A stretch of 64,000 bases of DNA from contig NC_079881.1 in the NCBI RefSeq assembly GCF_029227915.1, positions 30,109,501 through 30,173,500 of the forward strand. The letters are read 5' to 3'. How positions within the stretch are numbered: position 1 is the first letter of the stretch; every line of letters begins with the position of its first letter. This document shows positions 28,201-41,514 of this stretch, piece after piece. A program made the position numbers and the translations under genes. Source of the stretch: Hydractinia symbiolongicarpus. Its lineage: Eukaryota; Cnidaria; Hydrozoa; Anthoathecata; Hydractiniidae. The notes below the pieces were generated by a model. That model worked only from the letters and a program-made list of their open reading frames with translations, was not told the DNA's origin and ran no database searches.

Positions 28201-31200
28201 CGGCCCGTATAGTCAAAAGTATACAAAGAAAGTACCCAGGGTGTAAACTCATTTCCCGAACGATTTTTTAAATTATTTTTTCACCACTACAACGCATGAG
28301 ACTTGTAGTTTTTAAAAATGTTTTCATTTTTGATGAGACGCTGAATAAAAGACGTTTAATCGCCGGCAAACGAAAACTTGCGATTTCCCGTAAATCCCGG
28401 ACTCGGTCCGTATAGTCAAAAGTATACAAAGAAAGTACCCAGGGTGTAAACTCATTTCCCGAACGATTTTTTAAATTATTTTTTCACCACTAAAACGCAT
28501 GAGACTTGTAGTTTTTAAAAATGTTTTCATTTTTGATGAGACGCTGAATAAAAGAAGTTTAATCGCCGGCAAACGAAAACCTGCGATTTCTCGTAAATCC
28601 CGGACTCGGCCCGTATAGTCAAAAGTATCCAAAGAAAGTACCCAGGGTGTAAACTCATTTCCCGAACGATTTTTTAAATTGTTTTTTTACCACTAAAACG
28701 CATGAGACTTGTAGTTTTTAAAAATGTTTTCATTTTTGATGAGACGCTTAATAAAAGAGGTTTAATCGCCGGCAAACGAAATCCCGCGTCTTTCCGTAAA
28801 TCCGGGGCTTGGCCCGTATAGTCGAATGTATACAAAGAAAGTACCCAGGGTGTAAACTCATTTCCCGAACGATTTTTTAAATTATTTTTTCACCACTAAA
28901 ACGCATGAGACTTGTAGTTTTCAAAAATGTTTTCATTTTTGATGAGACGCTGAATAAAAGAAGTTTAATCGCCGGCAAACGAAAACCTGCGATTTCCCGT
29001 AAATCTCGGACTCGGCCCGTATAGTCAAAAGTATACAAAGAAAGTACCCAGGGAGTAAACTCATTTCCCAAACGATTATTTAAATTATTATTTCACCACT
29101 AAAGCCCATGAGACTTGTAGTTTTTAAAAATGTTTTAATTTTTGATGAGACGCTGAATAAAAGAAGTTTAATCGCCGGCAAACGAAAACCTGCGATTTCC
29201 CGTAAATCCCGGACTCGGCCCGTATAGTCAAAAGTATACAAAGAAAGTACCCAGGGTGTAAACTCATTTCCCGAACGATTTTTTAAATTACTTTTTCACC
29301 ACTAAAACGCATGAGACTTGTAGTTTTCAAAAATGTTTTTATTTTTGATGAGACGCTGAATAAAAGAAGTTTAATCGCCGGCAAACGAAAACCTGCGATT
29401 TCCCGTAAATCCCGGACTCGGCCCGTATAGTCAAAAGTATACAAAGATAGTACCCAGGGAGTAAACTCATTTCTGGAACGATTTTTTAAATTATTTTTTC
29501 ACCACTACAACGCATGAGACTTGTAGTTTTCAGAAATCTTTTCATTTTTGATGAGACGCTGAATAAAAGAAGTTTAATCGCCGGCAAACGAAAATCCGCG
29601 ATTTCCCGTAAATCCCGATCTCGGCCCGTATAGTCAAAAGTATACAAAGAAAGTACCCAGGGTGTAAACCCATTTCCCGAACGATTTTTTAAATTATTTT
29701 TTCACCACTACAACGCATGAGACTTGTAGTTTTTAAAAATGTTTTCATTTTTGATGAGACGCTGAATAAAAGACGTTTAATCGCCGGCAAACGAAAACTT
29801 GCGATTTCCCGTAAATCCCGGACTCGGCCCGTATAGTCAAAAGTATACAAAGAAAGTACCCAGGGTGTAAACTCATTTCCCGAACGATTTTTTAAATTAT
29901 TTTTTCACCACTAAAACGCATGAGACTTGTAGTTTTTAAAAATGTTTTCATTTTTGATGAGACGCTGAATAAAAGAAGTTTAATCGCCGGCAAACGAAAA
30001 CCTGCGATTTCTCGTAAATCCCGGACTCGGCCCGTATAGTCAAAAGTATCCAAAGAAAGTACCCAGGGTGTAAACTCATTTCCCGAACGATTTTTTAAAT
30101 TGTTTTTTCACCACTAAAACGCATGAGACTTGTAGTTTTTAAAAATGTTTTCATTTTTGATGAGACGCTTAATAAAAGAGGTTTATACGCCGGCAAACGA
30201 AATCCCGCGTCTTTCCCTAAATCCGGGGCTTGGCCCGTATAGTCGAATGTATACAAAGAAAGTACCCAGGAAGTAAACTCATTTTCCGAACGATTTTTTA
30301 AATTTTTTTTCACCACTAAAATGCATGAGACTTGTAGTTTTCAAAAATGTTTTCATTTTTGATGAGACGCTGAATAAAAGAAGTTTAATCGCCGGCAAAC
30401 GAAAACCTGCGATTTCCCGTAAATCCCGGACTCGGCCCGTATAGTCAAAAGTATACAAAGAAAGTACCTGGGGTGTAAACTCATTTCCCGAACGATTTTT
30501 TAAATTATTATCTCACCACTAAAGCCCATGAGACTTGTAGTTTTTAAAAATGTTTTCATTTTTGATGAGACGCTTAATAAAAGAGGTTTAATCGCCGGCA
30601 AACGAAATCCCGCGATTTCCCGTAAATCCCGCGCTTGGCCCGTATAGTCAAAAATATACAAGGAAAGTACCCAGTGAGTAAACTCATTTCCCTAACGAAT
30701 TTTTAAATTATTTTTTCACCACTAAAACGCATGAGACTTGTAGTTTTTAAAAATGTTTTCATTTTTGATGAGACGCTGAATAAAAGAAGTTTAATCGCCG
30801 GCAAACGAAAACCTGCGATTTCTCGTAAATCCCGGACTCGGCCCGTATAGTCAAAAGTATTCAAAGAAAGTACCCAGGGTGTAAACTCATTTCCCGAACG
30901 ATTTTTTAAATTGTTTTTTCACCACTAAAACGCATGAGACTTGTAGTTTTTAAAAATGTTTTCATTTTTGATGAGACGCTTAATGAAAGAGGTTTAATCG
31001 CCGACAAACGAAAACCCGCGATTTCCCGTAAATCCCGGGCTTGACCCGTATAGTCAAAAGTATACAAAGATAGTACCCAGGGAGTAAACTCATTTCCCGA
31101 ACGATTTTTTAATTTATTTTTTCACCACTAAAACGCATGAGACTTGTAGTTTTCAAAATTGTTTTCATTTTTGATGAGACGCTGAATAAAAGAATTTTAA

Positions 31201-32544
31201 TCGCCGGCAAACGAAAACCTGCGATTTCCCGTAAATCCCGAACTCGGCCGGTGTAGTCAAAAGTTTACAAAGAAAGTACCCAGGGAGTAAACTAATTTCC
31301 CAAACGATTTTTTAGATTATTATTTCACCACTAAAGCCCATGAGACTTGTAGTTTTTAAAAATGTTTTCATTTTTGATGAGACGCTGAATAAAAGAAGTT
31401 TAATCGCCGGCAAACGAAAAACCCGCGATTTCCCGTAAATCCCGGACTCCGCCGGTATAGTCAAAAGTATACAAAGAAAGTACCCAGGGAGTAAACTCAT
31501 TTCCCGAACGATTTTTTAATTTATTTTTTCACCACTAAAACGCATGAGACTTGTATTTTTCAAAATTGTTTTCATTTTTGATGAGACGCTGAATAAAAGA
31601 ATTTTAATCGCCGGCAAACGAAAACCTGCGATTTTCCGTAAATCCCGGACTCGGCCCGTGTAGTCAAAAGTTTACAAAGAAAGTACCCAGGGAGTAAACT
31701 AATTTCCCAAACGATTTTTTAGATTATTATTTCACCACTAAAGCCCATGAGACTTGTAGTTTTTAAAAATGTTTTCATTTTTGATGAGACGCTGAATAAA
31801 AGAAGTTTAATCGCCGGCAAACGAAAACCCGCGATTTCCCGTAAATCCCGGACTCGGCCGGTATAGTCAAAAGTATACAAAGAAAGTACCCAGGGAGTAA
31901 ACTCATTTCCCGAACGATTTTTTAAATTATTTTTTCACCACTACAACGCATGAGACTTGTAGTTTTTAAAAATGTTTTCATTTTTGATGAGACGCTGAAT
32001 AAAAGAAGTTTAATCGCCGGCAAACAAAAATCCGCGATTTCCCGTAAATCCCGGTCACGGCCCGTATAGTCAAAAGTATACAAGGAAAGTACCCACTGAG
32101 GAAACTCATTTCCCTAACGAATTTTTAAATTATTTTTTCACCACTAAAACGCATGAGACTTGTGGTTTTCAAAAATGTTTTCATTTTTGATGAGACGCTG
32201 AATAAAAGAAGTTTAATCGCCGGCAAACGAAAACCTGCGATTTCCCGTAAATCCCGGACTCGGCCCGTATAGTCAAAAGCATACAAAGAAAGTACCCAGG
32301 GTGTAAACTCATTTCCCGAACGATTTTTTAATTTATTTTTTCACCACTAAAACGCATGAGACTTGTAGTTTTTAAAAATGTTTTCATTTTTGATGAGACG
32401 CTGAATAAAAGAAGTTTAATCGCCGGCAAACGAAAACCTGCGATTTCCCGAAATCCCGGACTCGGCCCGTATAGTCAAAAGTATACAAAGAAAGTACCCA
32501 GGGTGTAAACTCATTTCCCGAACGATTTTTGAAATTACTTTTTC

Positions 32545-35500
32545 ACCACTAAAACGCATGAGACTTGTAGTTTTCAAAAATGTTTTCATTTTTGATGAGA
32601 CGCTGAATAAAAGAAGTTTAATCGCCGGCAAACGAAAACCTGCGATTTCCCGTAAATCCCGGACTCGGCCCGTATAGTCAAAAGTATACAAAGATAGTAC
32701 CCAGGGAGTAAACTCATTTCTGGAACGATTTTTTAAATTATTTTTTCACCACTACAACGCATGAGACTTGTAGTTTTCAGAAATCTTTTCATTTTTGATG
32801 AGACGCTGAATAAAAGAAGTTTAATCGCCGGCAAACGAAAATCTGCGATTTCCCGTAAATCCCGATCTCGGCCCGTATAGTCAAAATTATACAAAGAAAG
32901 TACCCAGGGTGTAAACTCATTTCCCGAACGATTTTTTAAATTATTTTTTCACCACTACAACGCATGAGACTTGTAGTTTTTAAAATTGATTTCATTTTTG
33001 ATGAGACGCTGAATAAAAGACGTTTAATCGCCGGCAAAGGAAAACTTGCGATTTCCCGTAAATCCCGGACTCGGTCCGTATAGTCAAAAGTATACAAAGA
33101 AAGTACCCAGGGTGTAAACTCATTTCCCGAACGATTTTTTAAATTATTTTTTCACCACTAAAACGCATGAGACTTGTAGTTTTTAAAAATGTTTTCATTT
33201 TTGATGAGACGCTGAATAAAAGAAGTTTAATCGCCGGCAAACGAAAACCTGCGATTTCTCGTAAATCCCGGACTCGGCCCGTATAGTCAAAAGTATCCAA
33301 AGAAAGTACCCAGGGTGTAAACTCATTTCCCGAACGATTTTTTAAATTGTTTTTTCACCACTAAAACGCATGAGACTTGTAGTTTTCAAAAATGTTTTCA
33401 TTTTTGATGAGACGCTGAATAAAAGAAGTTTAATCGCCGGCAAACGAAAACCTGCGATTTCTCGTAAATCCCGGACTCGGCCCGTATAGTCAAAAGTATC
33501 CAAAGAAAGTACCCAGGGTGTAAACTCATTTCCCGAACGATTTTTTAAATTGTTTTTTCACCACTAAAACGCATGAGACTTGTAGTTTTCAAAAATGTTT
33601 TCATTTTTGATGAGACGCTGAATAAAAGAAGTTTAATCGCCGGCAAACGAAAACCTGCGATTTCCCGTAAATCCCGGACTCGGCCCGTATAGTCAAAAGT
33701 ATACAAAGATAGTACCCAGGGAGAAAACTCATTTCTGGAACGATTTTTTAAATTATTTTTTCACCACTACAACGCATGAGACTTGTAGTTTTCAGAAATC
33801 TTTTCATTTTTGATGAGACGCTGAATAAAAGAAGTTTAATCGCCGGCAAACGAAAATCCGCGATTTCCCGTAAATCCCGATCTCGGCCCGTATAGTCAAA
33901 AGTATACAAAGAAAGTACCCAGGGTGTAAACTCATTTCCCGAACGATTTTTTAAATTATTTTTTCACCACTACAACGCATGAGACTTGTAGTTTTTAAAA
34001 ATGTTTTCATTTTTGATGAGACGCTGAATAAAAGACGTTTAATCGCCGGCAAACGAAAAGTTGCGATTTCCCGTAAATCCCGGACTCGGTCCGTATAGTC
34101 AAAAGTATACAAAGAAAGTACCCAGGGTGTAAACTCATTTCCCGAACGATTTTTTAAATTATTTTTTCACCACTAAAACGCATGAGACTTGTAGTTTTTA
34201 AAAATGTTTTCATTTTTGATGAGACGCTGAATAAAAGAAGTTTAATCGCCGGCAAACGAAAACCTGCGATTTCTCGTAAATCCCGGACTCGGCCCGTATA
34301 GTCAAAAGTATCCAAAGAAAGTACCCAGGGTGTAAACTCATTTCCCGAACGATTTTTTAAATTGTTTTTTCACCACTAAAACGCATGAGACTTGTAGTTT
34401 TCAAAAATGTTTTCATTTTTGATGAGACGCTGAATAAAAGAAGTTTAATCGCCGGCAAACGAAAACCTGCGATTTCCCGTAAATCCCGGACTCGGCCCGT
34501 ATAGTCAAAAGTATACAAAGATAGTACCCAGGGAGTAAACTCATTTCTGGAACGATTTTTTAAATTATTTTTTCACCACTACAACGCATGAGACTTGTAG
34601 TTTTCAGAAATCTTTTCATTTTTGATGAGACGCTGAATAAAAGAAGTTTAATCGCCGGCAAACGAAAATCTGCGATTTCCCGTAAATCCCGATCTCGGCC
34701 CGTATAGTCAAAAGTATACAAAGAAAGTACCCAGGGTGTAAACTCATTTCCCGAACGATTTTTTAAATTATTTTTTCACCACTACAACGCATGAGACTTG
34801 TAGTTTTTAAAATTGATTTCATTTTTGATGAGACGCTGAATAAAAGACGTTTAATCGCCGGCAAAGGAAAACTTGCGATTTCCCGTAAATCCCGGACTCG
34901 GTCCGTATAGTCAAAAGTATACAAAGAAAGTACCCAGGGTGTAAACTCATTTCCCGAACGATTTTTTAAATTATTTTTTCACCACTAAAACGCATGAGAC
35001 TTGTAGTTTTTAAAAATGTTTTCATTTTTGATGAGACGCTGAATAAAAGAAGTTTAATCGCCGGCAAACGAAAACCTGCGATTTCTCGTAAATCCCGGAC
35101 TCGGCCCGTATAGTCAAAAGTATCCAAAGAAAGTACCCAGGGTGTAAACTCATTTCCCGAACGATTTTTTAAATTGTTTTTTCACCACTAAAACGCATGA
35201 GACTTGTAGTTTTCAAAAATGTTTTCATTTTTGATGAGACGCTGAATAAAAGAAGTTTAATCGCCGGCAAACGAAAACCTGCGATTTCTCGTAAATCCCG
35301 GACTCGGCCCGTATAGTCAAAAGTATCCAAAGAAAGTACCCAGGGTGTAAACTCATTTCCCGAACGATTTTTTAAATTGTTTTTTCACCACTAAAACGCA
35401 TGAGACTTGTAGTTTTCAAAAATGTTTTCATTTTTGATGAGACGCTGAATAAAAGAAGTTTAATCGCCGGCAAACGAAAACCTGCGATTTCCCGTAAATC

Positions 35501-36220
35501 CCGGACTCGGCCCGTATAGTCAAAAGTATACAAAGATAGTACCCAGGGAGTAAACTCATTTCTGGAACGATTTTTTAAATTATTTTTTCACCACTACAAC
35601 GCATGAGACTTGTAGTTTTCAGAAATCTTTTCATTTTTGATGAGACGCTGAATAAAAGAAGTTTAATCGCCGGCAAACGAAAATCCGCGATTTCCCGTAA
35701 ATCCCGATCTCGGCCCGTATAGTCAAAAGTATACAAAGAAAGTACCCAGGGTGTAAACTCATTTCCCGAACGATTTTTTAAATTATTTTTTCACCACTAC
35801 AACGCATGAGACTTGTAGTTTTTAAAAATGTTTTCATTTTTGATGAGACGCTGAATAAAAGACGTTTAATCGCCGGCAAACGAAAAGTTGCGATTTCCCG
35901 TAAATCCCGGACTCGGTCCGTATAGTCAAAAGTATACAAAGAAAGTACCCAGGGTGTAAACTCATTTCCCGAACGATTTTTTAAATTATTTTTTCACCAC
36001 TAAAACGCATGAGACTTGTAGTTTTTAAAAATGTTTTCATTTTTGATGAGACGCTGAATAAAAGAAGTTTAATCGCCGGCAAACGAAAACCTGCGATTTC
36101 TCGTAAATCCCGGACTCGGCCCGTATAGTCAAAAGTATCCAAAGAAAGTACCCAGGGTGTAAACTCATTTCCCGAACGATTTTTTAAATTGTTTTTTCAC
36201 CACTAAAACGCATGAGACTT
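32545..36220. repeat. 9-unit higher-order repeat (1827 bp, 2 copies)
   Basis: The distinctive CAAAGGAAAACTTGCG unit occurs at 33036 and 34863 (1827 bp apart), and the CGAAAAGTTGCG unit near 34050 and 35877. TTTCTGG units fall at 32718, 33732, 34544 and 35559, so the repeat is a compound of a 5-unit and a 4-unit part. The pair comes directly after the end of macro copy 2 and is built from its unit types. The edges are approximate. Confidence 0.85.
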
Positions 36221-39200
36221 GTAGTTTTTAAAAATGTTTTCATTTTTGATGAGACGCTGAATAAAAGAGGTTTAATCGCCGGCAAACGAAATCCCGCGTC
36301 TTTCCGTAAATCCGGGGCTTGGCCCGTATAGTCGAATGTATACAAAGAAAGTACCCAGGGTGTAAACTCATTTCCCGAACGATTTTTTAAATTATTTTTT
36401 CACCACTAAAACGCATGAGACTTGTAGTTTTCAAAAATGTTTTCATTTTTGATGAGACGCTGAATAAAAGAAGTTTAATCGCCGGCAAACGAAAACCTGC
36501 GATTTCCCGTAAATCTCGGACTCGGCCCGTATAGTCAAAAGTATACAAAGAAAGTACCCAGGGAGTAAACTCATTTCCCAAACGATTATTTAAATTATTA
36601 TTTCACCACTAAAGCCCATGAGACTTGTAGTTTTTAAAAATGTTTTAATTTTTGATGAGACGCTGAATAAAAGAAGTTTAATCGCCGGCAAACGAAAACC
36701 TGCGATTTCCCGTAAATCCCGGACTCGGCCCGTATAGTCAAAAGTATACAAAGAAAGTACCCAGGGTGTAAACTCATTTCCCGAACGATTTTTTAAATTG
36801 TTTTTTCACCACTAAAACGCATGAGACTTGTAGTTTTTAAAAATATTTTCATTTTTGATGAGACGCTTAATAAAAGAGGTTTAATCGCCGGCAAACGAAA
36901 TCCCGCGTCTTTCCCTAAATCCGGGGCTTGGCCCGTATAGTCGAATGTATACAAAGAAAGTACCCAGTGAGTAAACTCATTTCCCTAACGAATTTTTAAA
37001 TTATTTTTTCACCACTAAAACGCATGAGACTTGTAGTTTTTAAAAATGTTTTCATTTTTGATGAGACGCTGAATAAAAGAAGTTTAATCGCCGGCAAACG
37101 AAAACCTGCGATTTCTCGTAAATCCCGGACTCGGCCCGTATAGTCAAAAGTATTCAAAGAAAGTACCCAGGGTGTAAACTCATTTCCCGAACGATTTTTT
37201 AAATTGTTTTTTCACCACTAAAACGCATGAGACTTGTAGTTTTCAAAAATGTTTTCATTTTTGATGAGACGCTGAATAAAAGAAGTTTAATCGCCGGCAA
37301 ACGAAAACCTGCGATTTCCCGTAAATCCCGGACTCGGCCCGTATAGTCAAAAGTATACAAAGATAGTACCCAGGGAGTAAACTCATTTCTGGAACGATTT
37401 TTTAAATTATTTTTTCACCACTACAACGCATGAGACTTGTAGTTTTCAGAAATCTTTTCATTTTTGATGAGACGCTGAATAAAAGAAGTTTAATCGCCGG
37501 CAAACGAAAATCCGCGATTTCCCGTAAATCCCGATCTCGGCTCGTATAGTCAAAAGTATACAAAGAAAGTACCCAGGGTGTAAACTCATTTCCCGAACGA
37601 TTTTTTAAATTATTTTTTCACCACTACAACGCATGAGACTTGTAGTTTTTAAAAATGTTTTCATTTTTGATGAGACGCTGAATAAAAGACGTTTAATCGC
37701 CGGCAAACGAAAACTTGCGATTTCCCGTAAATCCCGGACTCGGTCCGTATAGTCAAAAGTATACAAAGAAAGTACCCAGGGTGTAAACTCATTTCCCGAA
37801 CGATTTTTTAAATTATTTTTTCACCACTAAAACGCATGAGACTTGTAGTTTTTAAAAATGTTTTCATTTTTGATGAGACGCTGAATAAAAGAAGTTTAAT
37901 CGCCGGCAAACGAAAACCTGCGATTTCTCGTAAATCCCGGACTCGGCCCGTATAGTCAAAAGTATCCAAAGAAAGTACCCAGGGTGTAAACTCATTTCCC
38001 GAACGATTTTTTAAATTGTTTTTTCACCACTAAAACGCATGAGACTTGTAGTTTTTAAAAATGTTTTCATTTTTGATGAGACGCTTAATAAAAGAGGTTT
38101 AATCGCCGGCAAACGAAATCCCGCGTCTTTCCGTAAATCCGGGGCTTGGCCCGTATAGTCGAATGTATACAAAGAAAGTACCCAGGGTGTAAACTCATTT
38201 CCCGAACGATTTTTTAAATTATTTTTTCACCACTAAAACGCATGAGACTTGTAGTTTTCAAAAATGTTTTCATTTTTGATGAGACGCTGAATAAAAGAAG
38301 TTTAATCGCCGGCAAACGAAAACCTGCGATTTCCCGTAAATCTCGGACTCGGCCCGTATAGTCAAAAGTATACAAAGAAAGTACCCAGGGAGTAAACTCA
38401 TTTCCCAAACGATTATTTAAATTATTATTTCACCACTAAAGCCCATGAGACTTGTAGTTTTTAAAAATGTTTTAATTTTTGATGAGACGCTGAATAAAAG
38501 AAGTTTAATCGCCGGCAAACGAAAACCTGCGATTTCCCGTAAATCCCGGACTCGGCCCGTATAGTCAAAAGTATACAAAGAAAGTACCCAGGGTGTAAAC
38601 TCATTTCCCGAACGATTTTTTAAATTACTTTTTCACCACTAAAACGCATGAGACTTGTAGTTTTCAAAAATGTTTTCATTTTTGATGAGACGCTGAATAA
38701 AAGAAGTTTAATCGCCGGCAAACGAAAACCTGCGATTTCCCGTAAATCCCGGACTCGGCCCGTATAGTCAAAAGTATACAAAGATAGTACCCAGGGAGTA
38801 AACTCATTTCTGGAACGATTTTTTAAATTATTTTTTCACCACTACAACGCATGAGACTTGTAGTTTTCAGAAATCTTTTCATTTTTGATGAGACGCTGAA
38901 TAAAAGAAGTTTAATCGCCGGCAAACGAAAATCCGCGATTTCCCGTAAATCCCGATCTCGGCCCGTATAGTCAAAAGTATACAAAGAAAGTACCCAGGGT
39001 GTAAACTCATTTCCCGAACGATTTTTTAAATTATTTTTTCACCACTACAACGCATGAGACTTGTAGTTTTTAAAAATGTTTTCATTTTTGATGAGACGCT
39101 GAATAAAAGACGTTTAATCGCCGGCAAACGAAAACTTGCGATTTCCCGTAAATCCCGGACTCGGCCCGTATAGTCAAAAGTATACAAAGAAAGTACCCAG

Positions 39201-41514
39201 GGTGTAAACTCATTTCCCGAACGATTTTTTAAATTATTTTTTCACCACTAAAACGCATGAGACTTGTAGTTTTTAAAAATGTTTTCATTTTTGATGAGAC
39301 GCTGAATAAAAGAAGTTTAATCGCCGGCAAACGAAAACCTGCGATTTCTCGTAAATCCCGGACTCGGCCCGTATAGTCAAAAGTATCCAAAGAAAGTACC
39401 CAGGGTGTAAACTCATTTCCCGAACGATTTTTTAAATTGTTTTTTCACCACTAAAATGCATGAGACTTGTAGTTTTTAAAAATGTTTTCATTTTTGATGA
39501 GACGCTTAATAAAAGAGGTTTAATCGCCGGCAAACGAAATCCCGCGTCTTTCCCTAAATCCGGGGCTTGGCCCGTATAGTCGAATGTATACAAAGAAAGT
39601 ACCCAGGAAGTAAACTCATTTTCCGAACGATTTTTTAAATTTTTTTTCACCACTAAAATGCATGAGACTTGTAGTTTTCAAAAATGTTTTCATTTTTGAT
39701 GAGACGCTGAATAAAAGAAGTTTAATCGCCGGCAAACGAAATCCCGCGATTTCCCGTAAATCCCGCGCTTGGCCCGTATAGTCAAAAATATACAAGGAAA
39801 GTACCCAGTGAGTAAACTCATTTCCCTAACGAATTTTTAAATTATTTTTTCACCACTAAAACGCATGAGACTTGTAGTTTTTAAAAATGTTTTCATTTTT
39901 GATGAGACGCTGAATAAAAGAAGTTTAATCGCCGGCAAACGAAAACCTGCGATTTCTCGTAAATCCCGGACTCGGCCCGTATAGTCAAAAGTATACAAAG
40001 AAAGTACCTGGGGTGTAAACTCATTTCCCGAACGATTTTTTAAATTATTATCTCACCACTAAAGCCCATGAGACTGGTAGTTTTTAAAAATGTTTTCATT
40101 TTTGATGAGACGCTTAATAAAAGAGGTTTAATCGCCGGCAAACGAAATCCCGCGATTTCCCGTAAATCCCGCGCTTGGCCCGTATAGTCAAAAATATACA
40201 AGGAAAGTACCCAGTGAGTAAACTCATTTCCCTAACGAATTTTTAAATTATTTTTTCACCACTAAAACGCATGAGACTTGTAGTTTTTAAAAATGTTTTC
40301 ATTTTTGATGAGACGCTGAATAAAAGAAGTTTAATCGCCGGCAAACGAAAACCTGCGATTTCTCGTAAATCCCGGACTCGGCCCGTATAGTCAAAAGTAT
40401 TCAAAGAAAGTACCCAGGGTGTAAACTCATTTCCCGAACGATTTTTTAAATTGTTTTTTCACCACTAAAACGCATGAGACTTGTAGTTTTTAAAAATGTT
40501 TTCATTTTTGATGAGACGCTTAATGAAAGAGGTTTAATCGCCGACAAACGAAAACCCGCGATTTCCCGTAAATCCCGGGCTTGACCCGTATAGTCAAAAG
40601 TATACAAAGATAGTACCCAGGCAGTAAACTCATTTCCCGAACGATTTTTTAATTTATTTTTTCACCACTAAAACGCATGAGACTTGTAGTTTTCAAAATT
40701 GTTTTCATTTTTGATGAGACGCTGAATAAAAGAATTTTAATCGCCGGCAAACGAAAACCTGCGATTTCCCGTAAATCCCGGACTCGGCCCGTGTAGTCAA
40801 AAGTTTACAAAGAAAGTACCCAGGGAGTAAACTAATTTCCCAAACGATTTTTTAGATTATTATTTCACCACTAAAGCCCATGAGACTTGTAGTTTTTAAA
40901 AATGTTTTCATTTTTGATGAGACGCTGAATAAAAGAATTTTAATCGCCGGCAAACGAAAACCTGCGATTTCCCGTAAATCCCGGACTCGGCCCGTGTAGT
41001 CAAAAGTTTACAAAGAAAGTACCCAGGGAGTAAACTAATTTCCCAAACGATTTTTTAGATTATTATTTCACCACTAAAGCCCATGAGACTTGTAGTTTTT
41101 AAAAATGTTTTCATTTTTGATGAGACGCTGAATAAAAGAAGTTTAATCGCCGGCAAACGAAAACCCGCGATTTCCCGTAAATCCCGGACTCGGCCGGTAT
41201 AGTCAAAAGTATACAAAGAAAGTACCCAGGGAGTAAACTCATTTCCCGAACGATTTTTTAAATTATTTTTTCACCACTACAACGCATGAGACTTGTAGTT
41301 TTTAAAAATGTTTTCATTTTTGATGAGACGCTGAATAAAAGAAGTTTAATCGCCGGCAAACAAAAATCCGCGATTTCCCGTAAATCCCGGTCTCGGCCCG
41401 TATAGTCAAAAGTATACAAGGAAAGTACCCAGTGAGGAGATTCATTTCCCTAACGAATTTTTAAATTATTTTTTCACCACTAAAACGCATGAGACTTGTG
41501 GTCTTCAAAAATGT
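36221..41514. repeat. Partial third round of the macro-repeat's right end
   Basis: Unit order repeats that of 28.8-32.2 kb. The unit starting near 28877 matches 36387 and 38214 (themselves 1827 bp, 9 units, apart), and 30095 matches 39432 (offset 9337). The CCGAC marker at 31001 matches 40541 (offset 9540, one unit more). A two-unit group carrying GTGTAGTCAAAAGTTTACAAAG is doubled near 40.8-41.1 kb. No gene is visible; everything is 203-bp satellite. Confidence 0.75.

Larger units (their letters stand above)
17698..32281. repeat. Macro-repeat copy 2 (about 14.58 kb)
   Basis: This is the second copy of 3724-17697, with the same variant order and very few substitutions. Examples of differences: GCATGGGAC at 7657 reads GCATGAGAC at 22646; GACGCTG near 12334 reads GACGGTG near 26917. 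It has gained a 1015-bp duplication (19995-22024) and lost 406 bp near 24990, a net gain of 609 bp, which matches the lengths of the two copies. It ends where the sequence departs after GCATACAAAGAAAGTACCC. Confidence 0.9.
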
